This document shows, in pieces, positions 45,341 through 55,882 of a stretch of 64,000 nt of DNA. The DNA is from Hesseltinella vesiculosa. Its lineage: Eukaryota; Mucoromycota; Mucoromycetes; Mucorales; Cunninghamellaceae. Within the stretch, counting starts at the first letter, position 1, and each line of letters starts with the position of its first letter. The notes under the pieces were generated by a model, which was not told the DNA's origin, did not search any database, and was given only the letters and a program-made list of their open reading frames with translations. Where the stretch lies: contig MCGT01000002.1 of NCBI GenBank assembly GCA_002104935.1, forward strand, positions 310,001-374,000, in the 5' to 3' direction. Both the position numbers and the translations under genes were made by a program.

Positions 45341-46412
45341 TTATTTGGGTCCGATGATAGCAACGATATGGTCTTGCATGTTGAAGATCAGCACCTTTGA
45401 GTTTGGCGAGTCTTGACATGGGACAATTTGGTATTGAGCTGAGCCTTGGATGGTGACTTTGACGCCCTTGCTGTACATTTTTTTGCAGCAGATGATCTCA
45501 GCATCAGGTGACGATCGATTACCAGAGGCATTGGCGTCGCTGTGGATGCGGAGCGTGTATGTGTGCTTGTCATGGTCAAACGTTTCACTGGTCAAGAAAC
45601 CAGCGTGCAAATACGTGTTGGGCGGGAACCCGTGCTTTTTGTGATATTCGGCCATCTTGCCTGCACACAGAGGAATTTGCTGCATCACGCTCTTGGCCAG
45701 GGGAGGAGGAAGCATGCCACCAAAGTTGACCTGCGCGATGTACGTGATTCCCAACCCGCCTTGTTCATGTTTCCAGCAACGCATACCGCCAATCAAGATA
45801 CTACCACGTACATACCCTTCCACTGGTGGCTTAGTCTCGTCCTCCACCGCAAAAGTGCCGAGGAACATCACGTCGCCATGGTCTTCTCGGAGCGTCACAT
45901 TCAAAAAATCACGCGCACTGCAAAAAAAAAAAAAAAAAAAAAATCAGACGGGATTTTTCCAGCCTCAAAGAGTCAAGAGGGTTTTACCTGACTGGCCAAG
46001 TTGGCTTGGTTGTTGTATATAACAAGGCACTGTAGCGGGTTCTATAATACAAATAATCCGAGTCGGCAAATCGATTGTCCCCTGTCCAAAGTGGCCATGA
46101 AAAAAAAAAAAAACGGTTGGAAAAAGAAGAGCCGAAAGACCTTTTTCACTTACAAATACGACGGCAGCCAGCATAACATGTGATGCCAGAAAAATCAAGA
46201 GGTGTACAATCCTTGGCACCAGGATAGTGATAGTCACCTCGAACAATGAGAGGCTCCGATGGGTTGTCAGGCTGTCTGTTGTAGAGTTTGACACCATTTT
46301 TTTCTTGCACAAACGTCCAACCGTCCAACGAACCAGTGATCTTTCGGAAGACAGCCATGCCTCGGTCAAGTGTGTCTTGATGGCGTTGGCGGGGGATTTC
46401 AGCTACTGGCAT
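45341..46412 (-). CDS. START-domain lipid-transfer protein
   Basis: Three exons (46412-46154, 46081-45988, 45917-45341) encode 309 residues, nearly all one START (StAR-related lipid transfer) domain. Typical features are WTFVQEKNGVKLYNR near the start, a central RDF motif (SARDFLNVT), VRGSILIGGMRC and a C-terminal helix with MPPPLAK-type sequence (LPPPLAKSVMQQIP). It resembles phosphatidylcholine-transfer-type START proteins, so cytosolic lipid binding is likely; the ligand is unknown. No signal peptide or membrane segment seen. The residues after the START core (about 240-309) are not recognised. Confidence 0.8.
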
Positions 46413-47049
46413 AATGGATTTTGAGAGTAAGAAACAAATTACCAAACAAACAAAAAAGAAGTAAAAAAATCGAAAAGAAAAAGAATTGAAAAAAAAGGGC
46501 GAACAAAAAGAACAATCGTCTCATTCTTCGTCATTGCTCAACTCTCCCTTTTTTTACGAAAAAGCAAAGTGTCATTTGGAGCCACGAGCTGCAGCTTGTT
46601 TGCTCTGTGCCACTTTCCCTTTCTTTTCCTTTTGGATTAAGGAGAGTGCTCTTTTTTAATCGATCGCGCCGGCCATCCCATCCACTCACAGCCTTCCAGC
46701 AGCAAGGTCAAGTCAAAGAAAAAAAGGATTCTTTTTTATTTTATAAATAAAAAGTGCATGAATAAGGAGGGCATTTAAGCTCAAATAAAAAAAATAGGAG
46801 ACAAAAAGACTAGCGGGATATCATCTTCGCCGTGAAACCGAGAGAAACAAAAAAAAAAAAAAAAACAACGTATGCTACAAATCAAAAAGAAAAAAAAGGA
46901 GGTGGGAAAAAAAAAAGGGTGACAGGAACAAAAATAAAAACATAAAGGAGGATCATACTGTAAAAAATAATAATAATAATAATAAAGACTTGTACATAGG
47001 TGGACTGGATAAAAAAATGCAGGGAGATCCATGGTGTGTTGCTTTTCAA
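46413..47049. other. Intergenic
   Basis: Very A-rich (46450-46500, 46850-46870, 46900-46916) with a short TAA/ATA microsatellite near 46967-46985. It holds the START gene's 5' flank and the 3' flank of the TBC gene. No gene seen. Confidence 0.4.
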
Positions 47050-50000
47050 CTAGGCAGGGGCACTGTCATTTTCAACAATGGTAGGGGCCTGATACTCGGT
47101 TGCCTTGGTCGGGTAGGCTCCAAGATCGGTAGCTGAGGGTGTGGTGGGCGAGGCAATGGTGGACCACAGACGCGAATACATGCTCGAGCGTTTGGACGAC
47201 GTCGTCGTGGACAGGCTATCGGTGGAAGCCCGGGTGGCGGTAGAATCATCACGCATCATGGCCCGCGAGCCAAGGGTAAAGGACATGGGGCGACCATTGT
47301 GGGCATGAGGCGAGGTTGGCATGGAGGGCGTGGTTTCGTATTGCACCAGCTTGAATTTGGCCTCGGCAAGAAGTTTTTCCAATTCCCGGCAGCGCAGCTC
47401 CGCCTCGACATATTTGCGCTGGTAGGCGCTTGGGTCTGGCTGGTCGTCGCCAAGATCGGGAACAGCGCCGTTGAAGGACATGGATCGGCGATTGATGGTA
47501 TGCTGTTTCTTTTCTTGGCGCTTGTATACCGAGTCGTCGCCAAAGAGGGTCTGGTGGGCGGCAAAGACTTCTTCTGAGAAGGAATCGCGAGGCTTGAGAT
47601 AGTCCCGCTTTTCTTGCTCCAAAGCATCCACGTGGTCGCTGAGCTGCTTGATGCGGTCCGTCAGCGACAGCTTTTCCATTTCAATGTCAGCGGATGTTTG
47701 CTTGATGGCCACCAGGCGTTCGGACAGAGTGTCATTGGTGCGGGCCAGGCGGTCGACTTCTTCTTCTTGCTCGCTGCGCACCTTTTCCAGCAGGTTCAAC
47801 TGGTCCAAGTACATGCGTTCCTTGTCCTTGAGACCCTGGACTTGGTGCTTGAGGGTGATATTTTCATGGCAGATGGACTCGAATTTTTGGCCCATTTCAA
47901 AGTTGGCCAGCTTGACCTGGACCAATTCTTGGGTGACGGTGGTCATGGTTTCTTGGCGTTCCTTTTCTTCTTGGTCCAAGACTTGGTCGACATCGTCATC
48001 AAGGTCGTCGAGGTCGTCGTCGTCATCATGGCCATCGGCAGGCTGAGGGGTACTTTTAGTGGTATAGGTGGCAGGAGGTGGGGTGCCGTCCTTCCAGGTC
48101 AAGGCCGAGGCAATCAGGTTGCCGAAATCGCCAGATTGTTGAAGGGAGGCGACGAAATCGGTAAACTCGGTTTCCTTTTCGAGCACCTGGAGGCGGGAGG
48201 CATTGGCTTTGTCGATCAGGGATGAGAACGAGGTGTCGACGGAGCTGGGCGACAGCATCAGGTCGTCTTGTGAGGAGCCGACGGAGGATGACGTGCGCTG
48301 ATGGTGGGCTTGCTGGGGGCTGCTGGGAGGGCTGCTGCCAGAGTGGTTGGCGCGGCGATGCAGTTGCTTGTATTTCTTCAGGCGTCGGGTGAGCAAGGAG
48401 TTGCGGTCCATCAGCTTTTCGTTCATCGTGGTGTAATCCATGGCATCCATTTTCATGGCCATGAGCTGCTCCGAGAGCTGCGAGTGCTCCTTCTGCAGTT
48501 GTGACAGGGCAACGACCAGGTCCTCGATCTGTTCATGCAGTTTGGGCACGGTGCGGTCCATCAGCATGGGAGCAGGCGATAACACAGGCACAGGCACAGG
48601 CGAGGTGGAGGTTGGGCTGGTAGGCTGAGAATCCAAGGCCGCAGGGGGTGCAGAAGGAGTGGCGGTCTTGTTCCATGTAAACCACGACTCTCGTTTTTTT
48701 GAGCCACTGGCCGACACACGCTTCGAGCCTGGGTTGGAGCCAAAGCGAAGGGCCAGGAACTGATGCACCCGGGTTTTTTCTTGCTCCAGCTCAAGGGTAT
48801 GCATGTCGGCGATGCTGTCGAGCTTTGGCTTGGTGATGGTGTTGCTGAGGCTCATGGTTTCTTGGATCAAGGCTTCGGAGTCCGTGCCATAGGCTTTTTC
48901 GAAGAGTTCCTTGGAGCTGAGGTAGATCATCAGCTGCTCAAAGTCATGGATCGCCAGCAAGGCTTGCTCGTTTTTGCGCATCAAGGCAATGGCCACACGC
49001 GTCACGGTTTCCACAGCGCCTTCGGCAAATACCAAGTCGTAAATGCGCATCACCACGTGGATAGGCAGAGAGTAGGCAAACAAGGTCAAGTACCACTGCG
49101 AGGCGTACATGGGTGGGTGGATTGAGTGCCGAGCCAGGTGATCATTCAACTCAGGACAACATTGTGCCAATAGGCTTTCGAATTGGTGAAGGCGTAGGTG
49201 CAGGCCCTCCATATTCAAGGTAAACATGGTGCGCAGTTCATAAGTCTCCATCAGTCTAATCGCCCCCCCAAAAAAAACAAGGTCCATGAAATTCCGCCTC
49301 CTATTTTTTTTTATGCCCTCATCAACGAGGAGTCTCCACAGACGCAAGTTGCCGATCCTCTTTGTCGTACCTGATGAATGCACAAAAAGCTTGTTTCTCT
49401 GTCATCTATAGAAGAAAGGTAGGTAAGCCAATTCATTTTTTTTTTCATGTAAAACATTACTGTCATCAATAAGGGGCCAACCAAAAAGGCAAGGCCTTGA
49501 CAGTAGCCAACCTGGACATCGTATATGCTGTAGCTTGTCAGAATGCGTTGCATGGCTTGTTGACCTTGGCCACCATCCGACTTGAACATATCGACGGAGG
49601 GAAAGGTGCGAGAGAGATCACGCTGAATGACGCGAGCATAAGGGGAATCTTCGTCTTTGCTGACCAAATCATCGTAAATGGATTCCAAACGGGTGGAGGA
49701 CGAGTGCGACATGGCTTGCCAAAGGACACCACGAAGAGGGTGGGGGATGCCACCATGGCAGAGCTTTGCTGAGATCAGGTGAGGTAGCTTAGCAACGGCT
49801 GCAGGGTAGTCGTCCACCAAGCATTGCCAAAAGTCCCAATCCGAAATGTTGGCTACGTTGGCTGCATCTTGAGTGTGGTTGATCATATCAGGGGTTGAAA
49901 GCACACCAGCGGAAGGCATGGTGCTGTTGTCTTGCACCAATTGCTTCAGCGTCTTGAAGTCGGCCTGCAATCGATTGGCCTCCATCGAAATGGATTTGGG

Positions 50001-50517
50001 GTCTGCTTGGAGCAAGGCGTTTTGTCGTTCGAGATGAGCCAACAGGTAGTCTTCCGATGCCTGATGCAAGAGGGAGAAAGTGAGCTTAAATTCTTCGGAG
50101 AAGCAACCTTCTTTTCTTTACTTGGGGAGCTAGTTTTGCGTTTTCTTGTTCCAGTGTTTTCATATGTTCGCTTTCCGGCTGACTGCTGGTGTCGATGTTG
50201 ATTTTAGGATACGTCAAGGATGTAAAGACCTTTAGCTTTTCGGGCGAAGTCGGGACACGGCGGCGGTCAGCCAGGGTTTTAGTCGACGCGGACGGTCTGG
50301 GAGTGAGGACGCTAAGAGTCGATGAAGCCATACGAGTCTCGGCTGATTTCGATTGGGTTGGCTGATGAACTGGCAGAGCAAGATGGTTCAAGTTAGCAGC
50401 TTGGAGCACTTCATCTACAGACACAGGTCGATTGGCATTCTGTAGCTGATGAAGGCGAGACAGAACATCAGGGGCAAGCTGTAATCCATAGCTGGTGGTG
50501 GTGGTGGTATCTGTCAT
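47050..50517 (-). CDS. TBC-domain Rab GTPase-activating protein (Gyp5/Evi5-like)
   Basis: Four exons (50517-50122, 50060-49461, 49405-49371, 49255-47050; the third is 35 nt) encode 1078 residues. The TBC domain spans about residues 210-430 and keeps both catalytic fingers: Arg in IQRDLSRTFP and Gln in GYCQGL. GGIPHPLRGVLWQ and PLLMTMTEKQAFCAFIRLM are typical TBC blocks. Downstream are long coiled coils interrupted by an Asp-rich stretch, then a Ser/Thr-rich tail. TBC plus C-terminal coiled coil is the layout of Gyp5 and Evi5 proteins, which stimulate GTP hydrolysis on exocytic or recycling Rabs. The precise Rab is unknown. Confidence 0.88.
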
Positions 50518-51182
50518 TGAAGTCGGTTAACGAATAAGACAAAAAAAAAAAAGAGGCACTTTTGCAAGAATTCAATGAATCTATGACAATGCAAAGAGAC
50601 AAAGGAAGAGGTATGATCTCTAACAAAAGTATAAGATGGAAAAGAAGAAAACCCAGAAAAAAAAATAAAAAGAAAAGCAAGCTCACGATTTCCATTCCAA
50701 ATTTGAGGTGAACGTGGTTCAAACGCCGACGTTACACGGCGTTGTCGAATTTTTTTTTTTTTGATCTTTCAACCACGAGGAAGAAAAGTCAACCCAGGGT
50801 AGCACCATTTAATCAAACGGTGAGACAAGGACCCCAATACATTTGATTTCCCATAAAACAGAACGCCATCTCCTCAATATCTCTCAGTTGTCTCTCATCC
50901 ATCAGGTTCCTAGAAAAAAAAGCCAACGAAAAAACAAACGAGGCATGCATTGCGGGTCATTGCATCAAGAAGAGAAGAAAAAACCCCCCTCTTTTTTCTT
51001 TTGACATTTTGACGTCGTCTTATTATCACCACGGCCCCTTGCATTATCCCCTTTTTACCCTTTCTCATTTTTCCCTCATGTTTCGTAAAAAATAAACTTG
51101 TTCCTCTTTTTTTTTTTTTTTTTTACCCCTGAATCAAAAAAAAAGCCCTCCTCGAAATTAGGCTCTCATGAATGTTTATGAT
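50518..51182. other. Intergenic
   Basis: 665 bp with long T-runs (50749-50762, 51107-51124). It contains the TBC gene's upstream sequence and the 3' flank of the next minus-strand gene. No gene recognised. Confidence 0.4.
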
Positions 51183-53613
51183 CTAATTCGACATGGTTTT
51201 CACCGTGGGTATCAGCGACCGTAATCGATCATCAGTGGAATGGGTCAAACGGTCAAGCAAAGGTATCAGCAAGTATTGAATAGATGTTCTAGGGAAAGAA
51301 TAAAATCGTAAATGACGTGCCCCAAATGGTTGGACCTAGAACATGTATATTTCTACCTTGGCTCATGGGATGGCATGTCGTGGCTCTCGTGATCTTGTAA
51401 AACGTGATGGATCTACATGCACATCGTTAGCAACCAAAATAGGACACCTCAGCTCATATCAGGTTTTTTTTTGTTCTTACAAGTGTGTCACAGTCATCCT
51501 TGGTCCAGGTCGAAGTTTCCATCATCGACACGAGAAATTCGATACCAACATAGACATTCAATCGAATGACCAAACGTCCATGACTCAAGAATCTTTCGCT
51601 TGCATCAGGCACCGTCACTTGGTGATAGTCTAAAAGGGAAAAAAAGTATGAGAGCTCCATGGCAACACAAAAAAAAAAACCAGCATTTCGTCCGCCTCGT
51701 TCTGTGTTACCTTTTAAAGAGGAGAGCCAAGCCATCAATAGAGTACTATCACCGAGCAAAGGGTCCATCGTCGGGTAAATCAGCCATGCAATAAACTTTG
51801 TGATAGGTAGTAGCTAGTCAATAAAAAGACTGTGAGTGACAAACAATCATGGAACAAATGGGTATCGCTCCTTCCTTTTTTTTTCCTTCTCAGAATCGCC
51901 ACTTTACCTGCTCCCAAGTGATGAGTGATTGACAAAAATAAAGGCATGCACGTGCACATTGGGCCAAACAGTCTTGGAACAAAAAGCACATTAACCAGGC
52001 TTGGTCCCGTCGTGTGTGGATGGTCTCCATCGACCCTCCATAGATAAATGACGAGACGGTGCTTTCCAGCAATGTCCATTGATCCATCCGTGTCCTCGGA
52101 TCAGCCAACCGTTCGGGCGCTATGTTCAGTCGAGAGAGCTGTTCCACCATCGCAACCAAGTCCAGAGGGAGGGATTTTTGAAAATCGGGGTGGGCAAAGT
52201 CGATGATGTCTGCGCTGGCTGTCATGATCCAGCGTCGTACCATGCGCCAATCAAAGAGACCTTTGTCCAACCACGTGGCCAACGTACAGAGTGATTGGTA
52301 GAAAAGCGGAGCGCAGGACTGAATAGCCTGGGTCATGGGCCGTGGTTGAGAATGTTCCTGCCGTTCGTCCAAGCCATCGCCCATGGACGCCAGCCATTCC
52401 CATTCGAACACTTGGGGGATGGCCAGCCAAGTGCTGCACTTGGCCGCCAGGCTCCATCGGCTGGATTCGCCTCTTGCTCCTCGTTGGCCTTCGTCCTGGT
52501 CCATGGTGTCTTTGAGCAATCGAGCTATAAATTTGTCAGAAAAGCAAGAGGTTGATGTCACATGGCCAGTGTCATCCAGGTCGTCGCGTCGCTGCTGTGC
52601 ATGCCATCTTAACGACACGTTCGCCAAAGCCTCTACCAGCTGTCCCAGGCGCTGATCTGTCCATAGTAGCGGTAGTTGGTTGCTCAGCAGCTCCAGTCGC
52701 TTCGCCTATGCACATAAAACTGAGTTAGCAACGGCCGCCGGTGGGACAGGCTTACCGTCAGCATGCCTTGGGCGAGCTGCTGTTCCAGTCTTGCTTTGAA
52801 CCGCGTTACTTGATTCGTCATCATCGTCTCTGTCATCGATCCATGGTTCACTGTAGCACAATGGCTGATTTGCTGCAACCGGCGGATGCACCAGAGCATC
52901 GTCCTATCACCAAAAAAAAATGAGCGCCCTGCCTACGATGTCATTGACTTACTTTTCCAAAGTGGCTGGTGGCGCATTCATAGACGGCGTGCAATCGTAC
53001 TTTGCATATTCCAGTATGCAATCTATCAGCAATTGACAGACCTTCCGATCGTAGCCAATGTACGGATGCAGCTGTTTCGCCAAAGATAAAAAAAATGGTC
53101 GTCAGTCATCGCTGCTTGGATGCTGAGGAGCCTACCGATGCCTTTGTCAAGATGTGACCAGCTTTAGGATAACGCGAAGCACATTCTTGAACTGTCTGAC
53201 AACCTTTCAATAGCTTCAAGACGAAGGAGTGAGTTGCCAATTGTTCCTGGGCTCGATCCATCCCACCTACCTGGAGCAATGATTCAAAAGCGTCTAAAAG
53301 CTGCGACGACCGGTCAGCCCAGATAATTTTGTCACAATGGGCAATGGTTGCTTCTAGTAGATCCCAATCCATGACATGATTCGCAGAAATCAAAAGGTAA
53401 AGTAATAAGAGAAAAGAGTTCTCTTTCGGACGCAGTGGCCGCCTCATCACCATTTTTGTGTACGGGCCGGAATCTGAAAAAAAGTGTCCAAAAATTCGTG
53501 GAGAGCACTCGTCACAAGGGAACAAATGTTTTCGCCCAGTGATGGAAACAGAGTTGTACATTAGCGATGACGGGATGGGGATTTGTCTCACATTCATTTT
53601 TTAGGAAGGCCAT
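51183..53613 (-). CDS. Predicted helical protein, unknown function
   Basis: Nine exons (53613-53592, 53473-53136, 53071-52953, 52903-52756, 52705-51908, 51813-51711, 51629-51481, 51412-51357, 51288-51183) join into a single frame of 612 residues. The 22-nt first exon is chosen because its GTGAGA donor matches the phase of the strong TTTTTTTCAG acceptor of exon 2. The protein appears all-helical (for example SFLLLLYLLISANHVMDWDL, LFYQSLCTLATWLDKGLF) without signal peptide, coiled coil or catalytic motif; it could be a HEAT/ARM-type scaffold. I did not recognise a family. Conservation of nine in-phase exons supports a real gene. Confidence 0.65.
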
Positions 53614-53689
53614 CTGGACCAAGGGCTCCAAGGAGAATAACATACCAAGTTACATAGTGGTTTTGTAGCCTCAAGAGGATCGTGTTGGC

Positions 53690-54196
53690 TTGTCTGAAGT
53701 AAGGACTGGTCAAGACCCCTCGTTGCCGTTTGAATCTGATTACGTGGCTCTTTGCCTTGAAATAAAGAAGCGCCTGATCAATATCATTGGTCTTGTTGGC
53801 AACTCTTTTGTTATCGGCTTGTTGGTCACAGGTAAAGGCACAGCTGCGAAGGACAGCAGCCTGATCTGGGTGTCCATTATAGACAACAAACTTAGACTCT
53901 CAGATCTTAGACAAACAACTACAAGCAAAAAGAAAATGAAACGAGGAAAAATTGTCGCAAACTTAAATCATAATGAAATTTCTTCTATAGCACAATATCT
54001 TTACGTTAATCCAGATCGATGCATGCATCTTCCAACCTATTCCCCTGAGCTCGATCCGATTGAGCAGTTCTGGTCGGCCGCATCGTCAAAGCGGCGTGTA
54101 ATGATGTTTCTATCAAGGATCTGCATGGCTTTATCGGTAATTCTTCTCCCCGCATCAATGACTGCTTCCATAGGACCCCTATGTAGTTGTATTTAA
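53690..54196 (+). pseudogene. Decayed Tc1/mariner transposase
   Basis: The C-terminal signature HLPTYSPELDPIEQFWS (catalytic Glu) is clear at about 54028-54078. Right after it the homologous frame shifts: IVKAACNDVSIKDLHGFIGNS continues in another frame up to a stop near 54192. The catalytic Asp residues upstream are not evident. Terminal repeats were not found, so its boundaries are unknown; it lies between the helical gene and a broken zinc-finger gene. Confidence 0.7.
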
Positions 54197-54245
54197 GTAA
54201 CAGTTTGTCGCAAGACAAGTCTATTACGACACGAAAAAAAAATAT

Positions 54246-55136
54246 CTACGACAAAAAAATAATCCTGCGCCAAATTTGTCTTGGCTTGTGCGACACTCGA
54301 AAATCCAAAGTCCGCCACCTGTCTTCCAGGAGAGCCATTGCATTCCTAGGATGCACTAAGCCAAATGTTTGCCCTGCAGAAAAAGAAATGAATAAGTCAA
54401 CTTTACAGGTTTTTTCGATGATGCTTACCATTGAGTTTCAACCAGGCTACTTGTTGCAAATATACCGTCCAGGAGACCATCCAAGTACCTGTGTGCAAAG
54501 GCATCTTCGCAGAGTCCTTCAGAATTATGGATGAGCCGGGTGGAGGGCTGGAACATGCAAACAGCGGCCACGAAGTCGTTTGGATTTTCACTAGCCTTTG
54601 CAGCATTGATGATGTCTATGGAGCAAAGTACGACTTGAATCCATGTTGGTGATCAGTTTGACTGGAGAGGTCCGTGTCAACGATGGCAACTTCCTGGATC
54701 AATTCATTATCAGTAGTTAAGATTCCTGGTAGTGGTTGCTGTTGTAGAGATGCGCTCTCTTGATCAAGGGAAGTAACAAACGAGGAACTGGTGGGCGAAG
54801 AGCTACAAAAAAAAAGGCAGACAGAGTTCGGTTTTTGCCATAAAACAAATAAAAGTCGTACCCATTCTTTCGAAGGTGAGCCTCGATGTGTTCACCAAGA
54901 ACATTCAGAGTATCATAAACGGAGGTGCAGCAAGGGCAACCATACACAATTCGTTCAGTTACTTCTTTTTCAACAATAGCTGTTCCTGGAGGCAGCGCTG
55001 CTTTTTCACTTGAATCAATCGTCCATTCCATGCCTTCTACGTTTTGGTAATGCCAGCGAGCGCTTTGCTTCCGAGTAAATCCATCTGCTTTGCATATATG
55101 ACAAGCGTAGGCTATATAAATGCCCGTGTTTGTCAT
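54246..55136 (-). pseudogene. Broken zinc-finger gene of a probable multicopy family
   Basis: Exons 55136-54862 and 54802-54616 give an ORF of 153 residues with two finger-like clusters: CHICKADGFTRKQSARWH and GCPCCTSVYDTLNVLGEHIEAH. After its stop (54616-54618) a second protein-like stretch continues in another frame (SIDIINAAKASENPNDF, then STRLIHNSEGLCEDAF), still ending in a good donor (54428) and acceptor (54374) that read on to WAN before a stop. This looks like a longer gene disabled by a frame change and truncated near the Tc1 remnant. From memory, such proteins are repeated in Mucorales genomes; unverified. A missed intron instead of a frameshift is possible, in which case the gene might still be active. 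Confidence 0.5.
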
Positions 55137-55354
55137 TGTTATTTTTCGAAAAAGAGGAAGGAAAATTTCAGTGTGTCCGACTTTTTTCTTGAAGTTCGTG
55201 CGAAATCATTTTAAGTGCATGTTTGCCAGTGTCGTCGTTCTTCCCTGCGCTGCCTGAAAGAGTTACAATTTTAGCAAAGGTCATTTCTCACCATTTTGTA
55301 ATAGCATGGAAAATTTGGCATGAATTTATTAAGAGTAATTTTGCGATGTGATTT

Positions 55355-55630
55355 TTGATCAGATGGCCTGGGGGTTGGTTCCCTGATGAAAATGGCCGAT
55401 TTTTTCATTTCGCCAGACTGCCAAATGTCTTACCCCCCCCCCCCCATAAAAATGGATTGTCAGAGGTGTCAAAACGAAACTAATCAAAAGTTGGCTGGGC
55501 AACCTTCGCCAATCGATGTGAGGTTTTCAGTATCATTGTCGTTCATGCATTTTCGCATTCTGTCAAACTCTTGCACTGGCCCAATCACTCAAAAATGCTG
55601 TGCAGTGTTTGCATTTTTTTTTTCAAAACG
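55355..55630 (+). repeat. Dispersed repeat family, copy C
   Basis: Plus-strand copy related to 14945-15190 and 37305-37545. Contains GATCAGATGGCCTGGGG, AAATGGCCGATTTTTTCA, a C-run (55433-55445), CAAAACGAAACTAATC, AGTTGGCTGGGCAACC and GCTGTGCAGTGTTTGCA before a T-run. Confidence 0.65.
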
Positions 55631-55882
55631 AAGAAAAAAACCAACCGCCACATTCTGTCTTGGGAGATACTGTGAGAGCTCCTTGTACATTGCAGGTCAT
55701 GTGGCATGTTCGTATCGAATTTTCTGAACCTCGTTCCTGTCTCTTTGAGCGCGCCCCTATAGAATGCAAATCGGAAGGATGAATGGTTTATAAAAGTAGA
55801 AAAAAGGGACGCGGCACGTTGATCTGAATGGTGTCTCTCTACGCAGAATGCAAACATGTTTTTATTTTGGGAATGAATGTTT
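55631..55882. other. Intergenic: 3' flank of aconitase
   Basis: 252 bp without a gene; a TTTATAAAAG sequence at about 55788-55797 is unassigned. Confidence 0.35.
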
